From: Sphingomonas aurantiaca
Lineage (GTDB): Bacteria > Pseudomonadota > Alphaproteobacteria > Sphingomonadales > Sphingomonadaceae
Direction: 5' to 3'
NCBI RefSeq assembly: GCF_003050705.1
Contig: NZ_QAOG01000002.1
Location: 682,001 to 746,000 of the forward strand
DNA length: 64,000 nt
In this document: positions 42,669 through 51,833 of the stretch, one piece after another
Layout: every line of letters starts with the position of its first letter
Numbering within the stretch: the stretch's first letter is position 1
Translations under genes and position numbers: made by a program
The notes under the pieces: model-generated
Databases searched by the model: none
What the model was told of the DNA's origin: nothing
The model's input: only the letters and a program-made list of their open reading frames with translations

Positions 42669-45621
42669 TAGCGCCACGGCGGGTCGTCCGACGCTGTACA
42701 CGATCCCCGCGCACCGGGCGTTTGCCGATGCGCTGGTCGCCGGGCTGATGCGGCAGGCGGGGCGCGATCCGCTGGCACTGGCGCGCGCGCTGGTCGTGCT
42801 GCCGAACAACCGCGCGGTGAAGGCGGTGACCGAGGCGTTCGTGCGTGCGAGCGGCGGCGGGCTCGTTCTGCCGCGGCTGGTCGCGCTGGGCGATCCGGAG
42901 ATGGGCGAGGCGGTCGGCGCCGCGCTCGATCCCGCCGACGACATCGATCCGCCGCTGCCCGCGGTGCCGCCCTATCAGCGCCGCATGATCCTCGTGCGGC
43001 TGGTGTCCGAAGAGCGGGCCCGCGAAGGGCATCCGGTCGATGCCGCGGAGGCGGTGCGGCTGGCGGGGGAGCTCGCGCGGACGCTCGACCAGCTGCTGGT
43101 CGAGGAGGTGCCGCCGACCAGGTTGCGCGATATCGAGCTGGGCCCCGAACTGACCGAGCATTGGCGTCGCGCGCTGGCGACGTTCGAGATCGTGCTGCAG
43201 CGCTGGCCGGGCGAACTCGCGCGGCTCGAGCGGATCGATGCGGCGACGCGGCGCTCGGCACTGCTCGACCGGCTTGCGCAGCGTTGGCGGAGCGCGCCGC
43301 CCGCCGGGATCGTGTGTGCGGCGGGCGTGACCGATTCTGCACCGGCGGTCGCACGGCTGCTCCGCTGCATCGCCGACATGCCGCACGGGATGGTGGTGTT
43401 CGCCGGTCTCGATCTGGCGCTGCCCGACGAGGAATGGGACGCGCTCGGCCCGCATGATCCGCACCCCGTGACCGGGCTCACGCGGCGCTCGATCGAGACG
43501 CATCCGCAGTTCGATGCCAAGCTGATGCTCCTGCGCATGGGCGTCGCGCGCGGCGAGGTGCAGACGTGGCGCGAGGGCGGCGGGCACGACGCCGATGCCG
43601 CGCGCGGCCGGGCGATCGCCAACGCGCTGGCGCCTGCGGATTTCACGGGCAAGTGGACGCAGATCGCGGCGGAGGATCGCCGCCTGAAGGGGGTCACGGC
43701 CGCCGAACTCGCAACGCCGGCGGAGGAGGCTCAGGCGATTGCGCTCGTGTTGCGCGAGGCGTTGGAAGTGCCGGAGCGGACCGCGGCGCTCGTCACGCCG
43801 GATCGTGCGCTGGCGCGACGAGTAGCGGCGCATCTCGGGCGTTGGGGCATCGGCATCGACGACAGCGCGGGGCGACCTCTGTCGATCCTGCCACCGGGGA
43901 CGCTGTTGCTAGCGCTCGCGGAGGCGGCGGCGCAGCGCTTCTCGCCGCTCGCGTTGCTGGCGCTGCTCAAGCATCCGCTGGTGCGCAGCGGTGAGGATCG
44001 GTTGCTATGGCTCGACGGCGCGCGCGCGCTCGACCGACGGTTGCGCGGGCCGCGGCCTGCGGCGGGGCTCGACGGGATCGCCGGGCATCTGGAGGAGCGC
44101 AAGGGCACCGCGGCGACGTGGTGGGGCGACGTACAGCCGCTGCTGACGCCACTGGCCGGCGCGTTCGATCAGGGACCGCAGCCCTTGGCCTCGGTGCTCG
44201 CCTGCCTGCGCGAGACGGCGCAGAGCCTGTGCGGCGACAATCTCTGGTCAGGGCTCGCGGGCCGTGCCGCGGCGGAGTTCCTCGCCGATCTCGAAGCCGA
44301 AGCGCCCGCCGGACCGCCGCGGGTCGATCCGCGCGAGGTGCCGCAATTGCTGCGGACGCTGCTCGACGAGGTCGCGGTGCGGCCGGCGCCGGGCGGGCAT
44401 CCGCGGCTGGCGATCTATGGCCTGATCGAGGCGCGGTTGCAGACCGCGGACGTGATGGTGCTGGGCGGGCTGAACGAAGGCGTCTGGCCGGGGCGGCCTG
44501 CGCCCGATCCGTGGCTCGCGCCGCGCATCCGCATGGAGCTCGGCCTGCCGGGTCTGGAGCGGCGTGTCGGCACCGCGGCACATGATTTCGCGCAGGCGTT
44601 GGGCGCCCCCCGCGCGGTCGTGACGCGCGCGCGGCGCGATGCGAAGTCGCCGGCGCTGGCGTCGCGGCTCTGGCTTCGGTTGCAGGCGCTGGCGGGCGAT
44701 CGGTTCGAGCGCGCGTCGGCGCTGGAGGGCTGGACGCGCGCGCTCGACGATCCGGGCGAGCATCGGCCCGCCGATCGTCCCGCGCCGTCGCCGCCCGCGC
44801 TGCTGCGGCCCAGGGCGATTTCCGTCACCGAGGTCGATCGCCTGAAGGCCGACCCCTACGCCTTTTACGCGCGGCGCGTGCTCGGGCTGATGCCGCTCGA
44901 TCCGGTCGATGCCGATCCGAGCGCGGCGTGGCGCGGGACCGCGGTGCACGATATTCTCGAACAATGGTGGAAGCAGGACGGCTGCACCGTCGACACGCTG
45001 CGGCTGCGCGCCAAGGCGATGCTCGACGACGAGCGGACGCACCCGATGATGCGTGCGCTGTGGCAGCCGCGGCTGCTCGAGGCGATCGACTGGATCGCGG
45101 GGGCGATCGTGGCGCAGGGCGAGGATGGCCGCAGCGTCGCCAGCGCCGAGGGCAAGGGCAAGATCGAGATCGCCGGTGTGACCCTGTCCGGGCGCTACGA
45201 CCGGATCGACCGGCTCGCCGATGGTCGCCTGGCGGTGATCGACTACAAGACCGGCAAGCCGCCATCGCCGACCGCGGTGCGCGCCGGCTACAGCCTCCAG
45301 CTCGGGCTACTCGGGCTGATCGCCGAGCGCGGCGGGTTCGCCGACGTCTCGGGCACCGCGGGCGCGTTCGAATATTGGTCGCTCGGCAAGAAGCGCGATG
45401 CGTTCGGCTATATCGAGAGCCCGGTCGATCCCGAGGGCAAGCGCGACAAGATCCCGACCGCCGAGTTCACGGCGATCGCCGCGCACAACTTCACCGAAGT
45501 GGTCGGCGAATGGCTCACGGGCAGCGCGGCGTTCACCGCCAAGCTCGTGCCCGAATATGCCCCCTATGCCGAGTATGACCAACTGATGCGACGCGACGAA
45601 TGGTATGGCCGTGAGCGGTGA
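42661..45621 (+). CDS. addB: Double-strand break repair protein AddB
   Basis: 986 residues. It is the AddB subunit of the AddAB helicase-nuclease, which processes DNA ends for RecA-dependent repair. The N-terminal inactivated-helicase region starts LYTIPAHRAFADALVAGLM. The C-terminal PD-(D/E)XK nuclease domain has GTAVHDILEQWW (about 759) and the catalytic LAVIDYKTGKPPS (about 858). The alphaproteobacterial form lacks a recognisable Walker A. The ATG at 42661 overlaps murU by 8 bp, and the gene overlaps addA by 17 bp, so the two subunits are probably made in a coupled manner. Confidence 0.95.
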   Translation: MADSATAGRPTLYTIPAHRAFADALVAGLMRQAGRDPLALARALVVLPNNRAVKAVTEAFVRASGGGLVLPRLVALGDPEMGEAVGAALDPADDIDPPLPAVPPYQRRMILVRLVSEERAREGHPVDAAEAVRLAGELARTLDQLLVEEVPPTRLRDIELGPELTEHWRRALATFEIVLQRWPGELARLERIDAATRRSALLDRLAQRWRSAPPAGIVCAAGVTDSAPAVARLLRCIADMPHGMVVFAGLDLALPDEEWDALGPHDPHPVTGLTRRSIETHPQFDAKLMLLRMGVARGEVQTWREGGGHDADAARGRAIANALAPADFTGKWTQIAAEDRRLKGVTAAELATPAEEAQAIALVLREALEVPERTAALVTPDRALARRVAAHLGRWGIGIDDSAGRPLSILPPGTLLLALAEAAAQRFSPLALLALLKHPLVRSGEDRLLWLDGARALDRRLRGPRPAAGLDGIAGHLEERKGTAATWWGDVQPLLTPLAGAFDQGPQPLASVLACLRETAQSLCGDNLWSGLAGRAAAEFLADLEAEAPAGPPRVDPREVPQLLRTLLDEVAVRPAPGGHPRLAIYGLIEARLQTADVMVLGGLNEGVWPGRPAPDPWLAPRIRMELGLPGLERRVGTAAHDFAQALGAPRAVVTRARRDAKSPALASRLWLRLQALAGDRFERASALEGWTRALDDPGEHRPADRPAPSPPALLRPRAISVTEVDRLKADPYAFYARRVLGLMPLDPVDADPSAAWRGTAVHDILEQWWKQDGCTVDTLRLRAKAMLDDERTHPMMRALWQPRLLEAIDWIAGAIVAQGEDGRSVASAEGKGKIEIAGVTLSGRYDRIDRLADGRLAVIDYKTGKPPSPTAVRAGYSLQLGLLGLIAERGGFADVSGTAGAFEYWSLGKKRDAFGYIESPVDPEGKRDKIPTAEFTAIAAHNFTEVVGEWLTGSAAFTAKLVPEYAPYAEYDQLMRRDEWYGRER

Positions 45622-48600
45622 TACGCTCGCCACGCTGCCCCGCCTGAGAGGTGCGCAGGCCAATGCGAGCGACCCGTCGTCGCACGTCTGGCTGTCGGCG
45701 TCGGCGGGCACCGGCAAGACGCAGGTGCTGGCGGCGCGCGTGTTCCGGCTGCTGCTGCGCGGCGTCGATCCGGGTGCGATCCTGTGCCTGACCTTCACCA
45801 AGGCGGGCGCGGCGGAGATGGCGCAGCGGATCAACGGGCGGCTCGCCGCGTGGGTGCGGATGCCCGCGCCGGCGCTGGCGGCCGATCTGATCGCGCTCGG
45901 CGAGAGTCCGGTCCAGGCGTTGCAGGATCGGGCGCGCACGTTGTTCGCCAAGGTGCTCGACGCGCCGGGCGGGGGCTTGCGCATCCAGACGATCCACGGC
46001 TTCTGCCAGGGGTTGCTCGCCGCGTTCCCGGTCGAGGCCGGGCTGACGCCGGGGTTCCGGCCGCTCGAGGCGCGCGAAGAGGCGGGTCTCGCGCGCGAGG
46101 CGCTGGCGAGCCTGTTGTCGGATGCCGAGCGCGAGGGGCGCGAGCGTCCGGTCGAGATCGTCGGGCGGCTGAGCCTGCGGATGGGCGAGGGCGGGGCGGA
46201 GGCGTTCCTGCTGGCGTGCGCGCGCGCGTTGCCCGCGCTGGAGGCGCTGCCGGTCGGGATCCAGCCGTGGCTGCGCCGCGAACTCGGCCTGCCGTCGGGC
46301 GATATCGACGAGGCGATCGCGGAGTGGTGCGATGCGCTGGATCTGAACGCGATCGAGCGGATCGCGGCGGCCAATCGTGCCTGGGGGACGGCCACGGGGC
46401 TCGCGGCGGCGGCGACCGTGCAGCGTTGGCTCGGCTCCGAGGATCGCGCGGCGACCCTGTCCGAGCTCGCTGGCGTCGTGCTGACCGGCAAGGGCGAGCT
46501 GCGCAAAGCATCGAAGAAGCTGATCGATGCCGATCCCGATTACGAAGTGCTCGCGCGCGATCTGGGCGAGGCGTGCACCGACGTGCTGTCGATGGTGCAG
46601 CGCGCGACCTATTGCGATCTGCTCGGCGACGGGCTCGAGGTCGGGCGCGATTATGCGCGCGGCTATGCGCAGGCCAAGCGACGCGCAGGCGCGGTCGATT
46701 TCGACGACCTGATCGCGACGACGGTGGCGTTGCTCGACCAGCCGGGGATCGGCGAATGGGTGCGCTACAAGCTCGACCAGGCGACCGAGCATCTGCTGAT
46801 CGACGAGGCGCAGGACACCAACGGGCATCAGTGGCGGATCGTGCGCGCGCTGGCGGACGAGTTCTTCGTCGGCCGCGGCATCTACGCGCCGTCGACGCGG
46901 ACGCTGTTCACGGTCGGCGATTACAAGCAGGCGATCTTCGGCTTCCAGGGCACCGACCCGCTCAATTTCCAGGCGGCCGAACAGTATTTCGGCGGGCGGG
47001 CGACCGAGGCGCTGGGCGACGACGACTGGCCCGAGGAGGAGCGCGGGCTGCCGCTCGCGCGGTTGTCGCTGCGGCATTCGTTCCGCTCGACGCGGACCGT
47101 GCTGGAGTTCGTCGATGCAGCGATCGACGCGATCGGCGAGCCGGGCCTCGGCATCGCGGGCGCGGTCGAGCGTCATGCCAGCGAAGTGGCCGGGCCGGGG
47201 ACGGTGACGCTGTGGCCACCGGTCTCGGCGGGCGGCAGCGAGGACGACGAGGAAGGCTGGGTCGACGACGCGGTGCGCAAGCTCGCCAGCGACATCGCGC
47301 GCGCGGTGAAGCGCTGGCTCGCGCCCGACACGGGGCTGATGCTCGAGAGCAAGGGGCGCAGGCTGCGGCCCGAGGACGTGATGATCCTCGTCAAGCGGCG
47401 CGGCGACCTCGCCTCGCTGATCGTCGCGCGGCTTTATGCCGAGGGCGTGCCGGTGGCGGGGGTCGACCGGCTGCGGCTGAACGCGCCGCTGGCGGTGCAG
47501 GATCTGCTCGCGACGATCCGCTTCGTGTTGCAGCCCGAGGACGATCTGAGCGTCGCGGCGTTGCTCGTGTCGCCGTTGATCGGGTGGACGCAGGACGAGC
47601 TGATGGCGGCGGCGCCGCGCGAGGCGGGGCCGCTCTGGCGGCATCTGCAACGCACGCAGTCGCCTGCGCGGCTCGCGCCGTTGCTCGCGATGCTCGCGCG
47701 CGCGGACATCGCCACGCCGTATCAGTTTCTCGAGGAGCTTTTGTCGGGCCCGCTCGACGGACGGCGGAAACTGATCCGGCGGCTGGGGACCGAGGCGCGC
47801 GATCCGATCGAGGAGCTGCTCAACGCCGCGCTGACGTTCGAAAGCACGACGACGCCATCGTTGCAGCGCTTCCTCGACTGGTTCGATCGCGGCGATGTCG
47901 AGATCGTCCGCGATCCGTCCGCGCCGCTCGATGCGGTGCGGGTGATGACCGCGCATGGTGCGAAGGGGTTGCAGGCGCCGTTGGTGATCCTGGCGGATGC
48001 GACCGCGGACCCGTCGGCGGCGCCGCGATCGATCCTGAAATGGGCGCCCGAGCCGGGGGCCGCGCCGATCCCGGTGTTCCGCCCGCGATCGAACGAGCGC
48101 GGCGGGCCACTGGATGCGGTCGTGTCCGCGGCCGAGCAGCGCGAACTCGAGGAGCATTGGCGGCTGTTCTACGTCGCGGCGACGCGCGCGGAGGAACGGC
48201 TGGTGATCGCGGGGGCGCTCGGCACGCGCGCGAAAGGCGTACCGCCGGAGAATAGCTGGTACGCGGCGGCCGATCGTGCGCTGACCGCGCTTGCGGTGCC
48301 GCCCTCCGAGGAGGGCAGCGGCGAGGAACGGCGTTTCGTCGGGGTCGATCCGCAGCCCGCGGTGAGCGCCAAGGCATCGGCATTGGCCGAACGTCCGGCG
48401 GATGCGCATCTCCCGGCGTGGGCGCACGAACCCGCGCCGCTCGAGGCGCGTCCGCCGCGCCCCTTGTCGCCGTCCGCGCTGGGCGATGACGCCGTGTCCG
48501 ATCCGCCGCCGACGCCCGCGATGCGAGTCGCGGCGGAGCGGGGCCAGCTGATCCATGCGTTGTTCGAGCGGCTGCCCGCGGTGGCTGCCGCCGATCGTGT

Positions 48601-49048
48601 CGCCGCGGCCGATCGCTGGCTGGCAAAGGCGGGTGGCGTCGACGACGCGGCGGCGCGTGCGGACATCGTGCGCAGCGTCGTCGCGGTGCTCGACGATCCG
48701 CGCTTCGCCGATCTGTTCGGCGCGGATACGCTCGCCGAGGCGCCGATCGCGGCGACCTTGCCGAATGGTATCGTCGTGTCGGGCACGGTCGATCGCCTGC
48801 TGATCGAGGCCGACCGGATCCGGGTCGTCGACTTCAAGACCGGGCGGCGCGCGCCGGGTGGGCTGGACGACGTCCCCGATTATCATCTGAAACAGATGGC
48901 GGCCTATGCCGAGGCGCTGGGCGTGATCTTTCCGGGACGATCGGTCGAGGCGGCGTTGCTCTACACCGCGGGGCCGCGGCTGATCGTGCTCAGCGATGCG
49001 ACGCTGGCCGCGAACAAGCCGCACTATCGGCCCGCGGAGCAAAGCTAG
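45605..49048 (+). CDS. addA: Double-strand break repair helicase AddA
   Basis: 1147 residues. It is a UvrD-family 3'-5' helicase fused to a RecB-type nuclease. Motif I is SASAGTGKTQVL (31-42), motif Ia LCLTFTKAGAAEMAQRI, motif II LIDEAQDTNGHQW, motif III FTVGDYKQAIFGFQG and motif VI FYVAATRAEERLVIAG. The C-terminal nuclease shows GQLIHALFERLP and RVVDFKTGRRAPGG. Both AddA and AddB nuclease sites are intact. It partners with addB (17-bp overlap). trxA follows after a 64-bp gap. Confidence 0.97.
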   Translation: MAVSGDTLATLPRLRGAQANASDPSSHVWLSASAGTGKTQVLAARVFRLLLRGVDPGAILCLTFTKAGAAEMAQRINGRLAAWVRMPAPALAADLIALGESPVQALQDRARTLFAKVLDAPGGGLRIQTIHGFCQGLLAAFPVEAGLTPGFRPLEAREEAGLAREALASLLSDAEREGRERPVEIVGRLSLRMGEGGAEAFLLACARALPALEALPVGIQPWLRRELGLPSGDIDEAIAEWCDALDLNAIERIAAANRAWGTATGLAAAATVQRWLGSEDRAATLSELAGVVLTGKGELRKASKKLIDADPDYEVLARDLGEACTDVLSMVQRATYCDLLGDGLEVGRDYARGYAQAKRRAGAVDFDDLIATTVALLDQPGIGEWVRYKLDQATEHLLIDEAQDTNGHQWRIVRALADEFFVGRGIYAPSTRTLFTVGDYKQAIFGFQGTDPLNFQAAEQYFGGRATEALGDDDWPEEERGLPLARLSLRHSFRSTRTVLEFVDAAIDAIGEPGLGIAGAVERHASEVAGPGTVTLWPPVSAGGSEDDEEGWVDDAVRKLASDIARAVKRWLAPDTGLMLESKGRRLRPEDVMILVKRRGDLASLIVARLYAEGVPVAGVDRLRLNAPLAVQDLLATIRFVLQPEDDLSVAALLVSPLIGWTQDELMAAAPREAGPLWRHLQRTQSPARLAPLLAMLARADIATPYQFLEELLSGPLDGRRKLIRRLGTEARDPIEELLNAALTFESTTTPSLQRFLDWFDRGDVEIVRDPSAPLDAVRVMTAHGAKGLQAPLVILADATADPSAAPRSILKWAPEPGAAPIPVFRPRSNERGGPLDAVVSAAEQRELEEHWRLFYVAATRAEERLVIAGALGTRAKGVPPENSWYAAADRALTALAVPPSEEGSGEERRFVGVDPQPAVSAKASALAERPADAHLPAWAHEPAPLEARPPRPLSPSALGDDAVSDPPPTPAMRVAAERGQLIHALFERLPAVAAADRVAAADRWLAKAGGVDDAAARADIVRSVVAVLDDPRFADLFGADTLAEAPIAATLPNGIVVSGTVDRLLIEADRIRVVDFKTGRRAPGGLDDVPDYHLKQMAAYAEALGVIFPGRSVEAALLYTAGPRLIVLSDATLAANKPHYRPAEQS

Positions 49049-49112
49049 CGTCTCGGTGGTTGAGCGAACACACGCGCGACCCTAGATTGCGTTCAACGAA
49101 GGAGAATCCACG

Positions 49113-49436
49113 ATGGCGACCAAGCAGATTACCGATGCCAGCTTCGATGCAGACGTCCTGAACGCGGACGGGCCCGTGCTCGTCGATTTCTGGGCGGAAT
49201 GGTGCGGCCCGTGCAAGATGATCGGACCCTCGCTCGAGGAAATCTCGGAAGAACTGGGCGAGAAGGTGACGATCGCCAAGCTCAACATCGACGAGAACCC
49301 CGACGCGCCGGGCAAGTACGGCGTCCGTGGTATCCCGACGATGATCCTGTTCAAGGGCGGCGCACCGGCAGCGACCAAGGTTGGCGCCGAGCCCAAGGGC
49401 CGGTTGAAGGCCTGGCTCGAGGGTGAGCTCGCCTGA
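49113..49436 (+). CDS. trxA: Thioredoxin
   Basis: 107 residues with the classical active site [11 protein letters not shown] (C32/C35-type pair) and the cis-Pro segment [12 protein letters not shown]. It is a cytosolic disulfide reductase serving ribonucleotide reductase, methionine sulfoxide reductases and peroxiredoxins. A strong ribosome binding site (GAAGGAG) lies upstream of the ATG. The divL-tsaE-amgK-murU-addB-addA-trxA order resembles Caulobacter-type genomes. It is followed by a REPIN-like element. Confidence 0.98.
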   Translation: MATKQITDASFDADVLNADGPVLVDFWAEWCGPCKMIGPSLEEISEELGEKVTIAKLNIDENPDAPGKYGVRGIPTMILFKGGAPAATKVGAEPKGRLKAWLEGELA

Positions 49437-49447
49437 ACTAGCGCCTT

Positions 49448-49532
49448 CCGTCATCCCAGCGAAAGCTGGGACCTCCCGGTTCGGGCCGCACCCTAGCCAA
49501 CCGGGATACCCCAGCTTTCGCTGGGGTGACGG
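49448..49532. repeat. REPIN-like element with GCGAAAGC loops
   Basis: The left hairpin CCGTCATCCCAGCGAAAGCT and a right hairpin ending AGCTTTCGCTGGGGTGACGG are inverted around a core of about 38 bp, in which CCCGGTT/AACCGGG also pair. It lies between convergent trxA and argJ. Confidence 0.82.
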
Positions 49533-49541
49533 ACGAGGGTT

Positions 49542-50759
49542 TCAGCTGCGATAGTCTGCGTTGATCGAGATATAGCCATGCGTCAGGTCGCAGGTCCACA
49601 CGGTGGCCCGGCCGTCGCCGAGCGCAAGATCGACGCCGATTTCGACCTCCTGGCCCTTCAGATGCGCCGCAACCGGCGCTTCGTCATAGCCGCTCAGCGC
49701 CAGGCCACCTTCCGCGACCTGCGTATTCCCGAACCGGATCGATAGCGTATCCCGATCGGCGGGCTCGCCGGCCTTGCCGACCGCCATGACGACGCGCCCC
49801 CAGTTCGCGTCCTCGCCCGCGATCGCGGTCTTTACCAGCGGTGAATTGGCGATGCTCATCGCGATGCGGTGTGCGCTGCGGTCGCTCTCGGCGCCAGTCA
49901 CCTGGATCTCGATCAGCTTCTGCGCGCCCTCGCCGTCGCGGACGACGAGCATCGCGAGCTGATGGCAGAGGTCCGCCAGCGCCGCGCGGAACGCCTCGGC
50001 GCCGACGCTGTCATCGTCCGCTAGCACCGCATTACCCGCCTTGCCGGTCGCGAACGCCAGCACCGTGTCGCTGGTCGAAGTATCGCTGTCGACGGTGATG
50101 CACGAGAAGCTTGGCGCGTTCGCCTTCGACAGCGCGGCTTGGAGGAACTCGGGCTCGACCGCGGCGTCGGTGAAGATGAAGCCGAGCATCGTCGCCATGT
50201 CCGGCGCGATCATCCCCGAACCCTTGATGATGCCGACCAGCGTCACCGTGCGTTCGCCGATCACCGCGGTCGTCACCGCGCCCTTCGTGAAGGTGTCGGT
50301 CGTCATGATAGTCGCGGCCGCATCCTCCCAGCCGCAGGGTTCGGCGGCGAACGCGGCATCCAGCCCGGCTTCGGCCTTGTCGATCGGCAGCGGGACGCCG
50401 ATCACGCCGGTCGAGGACACGAACACGTCCGAAGGCTGGCATCCTACATGCGCCGCGGTCCGCGCCGCGATCGCCTCGACCGCCGCCCGGCCACGCGACC
50501 CGGTGAACGCGTTCGAATTGCCCGCATTCACCACCAGCGCGCGCGCCTGCCCGAGCGTCAGCGCCGCGCGGCACCATTCCACCTCGGGCGACGGACATTT
50601 GCTCGTCGTCAGCACGCCCGCGACGACGGTGCCCGGATCGAGCGTCACGAAGGTCAGGTCGCACCGATCCCACGCCTTGTACCGCGCGCGGGCCACATAT
50701 GCGGTCACCCCAGCAATGGCGGGTGCTGACGGGAAGGGGAGCGCGAGCGGTGATGACAT
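49542..50759 (-). CDS. argJ: Bifunctional glutamate N-acetyltransferase / ornithine acetyltransferase ArgJ
   Basis: 405 residues. It transfers the acetyl group from N-acetylornithine to glutamate, and in the bifunctional form also uses acetyl-CoA, in arginine synthesis. The self-cleavage site is in IKGSGMIAPDMATMLGF; cutting between Ala and Thr exposes the catalytic Thr of the beta chain. VVNAGNSNAFTG, SSTGVIGVPLP and the C-terminal YISINADYRS are typical. Mono- versus bifunctional status cannot be decided from sequence. It is divergent from the TonB_C-domain gene; the ATG at 50759 lies 47 bp from that gene's start. Confidence 0.96.
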   Translation of the reverse strand: MSSPLALPFPSAPAIAGVTAYVARARYKAWDRCDLTFVTLDPGTVVAGVLTTSKCPSPEVEWCRAALTLGQARALVVNAGNSNAFTGSRGRAAVEAIAARTAAHVGCQPSDVFVSSTGVIGVPLPIDKAEAGLDAAFAAEPCGWEDAAATIMTTDTFTKGAVTTAVIGERTVTLVGIIKGSGMIAPDMATMLGFIFTDAAVEPEFLQAALSKANAPSFSCITVDSDTSTSDTVLAFATGKAGNAVLADDDSVGAEAFRAALADLCHQLAMLVVRDGEGAQKLIEIQVTGAESDRSAHRIAMSIANSPLVKTAIAGEDANWGRVVMAVGKAGEPADRDTLSIRFGNTQVAEGGLALSGYDEAPVAAHLKGQEVEIGVDLALGDGRATVWTCDLTHGYISINADYRS

Positions 50760-50805
50760 GCAGGATCGCCTAGGTTACTTCTGGGTCGGGCAGCGGGGTA
50801 GCAAC

Positions 50806-51420
50806 ATGACATTGACAGGCAAGCGATTGGTTGGGGCAGCTTTCGCAATTTGCTCGGTAACCACTGCAACCGCGGCGCAGCGGCCGATGATGCCGGTTCC
50901 GATCGGCAACCCGGGTACGTGGATAACGGCTGATGATTATCCGCCTGAGGCCGTTCGAGCCAATCGATCTGGACGGGTCGTCGCAGACGTCGACGTCGGC
51001 TCCGACGGAAAAGTCATATCGTGCAAAGTCAGCGAGTCGAGTGGCACCACCAGCCTCGATCTCAAGACGTGCGAGATCGTCATGGAACGCGGACGGTTCA
51101 ACCCCGCGACGGACATGAAAGGCCGACCGACCGCTGGCACCTATCATATGCCTGTCAGCTGGCTGGTTCCTGACTCCGCGCCGCCGATCGACCTGACGTC
51201 GGGCAAGTTCGAACAGGTGACGGAATTCGAAAGCGTTATCGGGACGGATGGCAATATCGTGAGCTGCCGCGTCATCACGAAATCCGATGCGGCGCAGCCG
51301 GACCCCTGCATGAAGCTTGTTCCAGGATCGCCGACGTACAGCAATTATGTCCGTAATGGCCAGCCATCTCGGACCATTGTACATTACCGCTACTCGGCCG
51401 TTGCCAAGCCCGCCGACTGA
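50806..51420 (+). CDS. Secreted TonB_C-domain protein (energy-transducer-like, no anchor)
   Basis: 204 residues with a signal peptide (MTLTGKRLVGAAFAICSVTTATAAQ). A TonB C-terminal-like domain (about 35-120) reads DDYPPEAVRANRSGRVVADVDVGSDGKVISCKV and is followed by a second, shorter similar unit (about 140-200; VIGTDGNIVSCRVI). Unlike TonB itself it has no membrane anchor after cleavage and no Pro-rich spacer. Cys pairs (SCKV/KTCEIV, SCRV/DPCMKL) suggest disulfides. Sphingomonads carry many such proteins with unknown roles; a soluble periplasmic binder of receptor TonB boxes or of peptidoglycan is conceivable. The ATG at 50806 gives the signal peptide directly. Confidence 0.8.
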   Translation: MTLTGKRLVGAAFAICSVTTATAAQRPMMPVPIGNPGTWITADDYPPEAVRANRSGRVVADVDVGSDGKVISCKVSESSGTTSLDLKTCEIVMERGRFNPATDMKGRPTAGTYHMPVSWLVPDSAPPIDLTSGKFEQVTEFESVIGTDGNIVSCRVITKSDAAQPDPCMKLVPGSPTYSNYVRNGQPSRTIVHYRYSAVAKPAD

Positions 51421-51483
51421 GCGGCTTTAAGTCGATCTACAGGATGGACGTCTCAACAGCATTGCCATAATGGATCGGGACGC

Positions 51484-51735
51484 ATGAACCTGCTGCTTCT
51501 CCTTTCCGCCCTCTTGTCCGCGCTCACCGGCGCGGTACCGGGCGTGCGTGGGCAGTCGGCGCAGGCGGTGGCGCAGGGCAGCATCTGCGCGCAGGCGGCC
51601 GTGGTCGCGGTGGCGAAGGTCGCGGTGCGGCCGGTTGCGGCGCTCGCCTCGCTGGCGGAAATTGCCGTGTCGGCGTCCTTGCGCGCCATCGACCTCGGCA
51701 ACACCCCGATCTGGGCGGACCGTCGGCGCGAATAG
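51484..51735 (+). CDS. Small Ala/Val-rich exported protein, unknown
   Basis: 83 residues. A hydrophobic N-terminal segment (MNLLLLLSALLSALTGAVPGVRGQ) looks like a signal peptide or membrane anchor. The remainder is Ala/Val-rich (AAVVAVAKVAVRPVAALASLAEIAV) and could be a second helix, ending in a basic tail (DRRRE). No family is recognised. It lies about 100 bp upstream of secA, a position in which small regulators of secA exist in other bacteria (SecM in E. coli), but no SecM-like arrest motif (FXXXXWIXXXXGIRAGP) is present. Coding status is likely but not certain. Confidence 0.55.
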   Translation: MNLLLLLSALLSALTGAVPGVRGQSAQAVAQGSICAQAAVVAVAKVAVRPVAALASLAEIAVSASLRAIDLGNTPIWADRRRE

Positions 51736-51833
51736 CGTCGGGCGTGTGATCCCTTGGCCTGCGGGCCGCTCCCTATTCTTCCGCGTGCGGGCGCAAAGCG
51801 TGCCGCCGCGTCTCATATCCAGGAATTCTGCCC

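Noticed and set aside
45533..49042. 1169-codon minus-strand open frame opposite addA
   Set aside because: addA has all helicase and nuclease motifs on the plus strand; the antisense frame is Arg-rich and repetitive.
51484..51735. SecM identity for the small gene before secA
   Set aside because: The arrest motif and length of SecM are absent; only position is similar.
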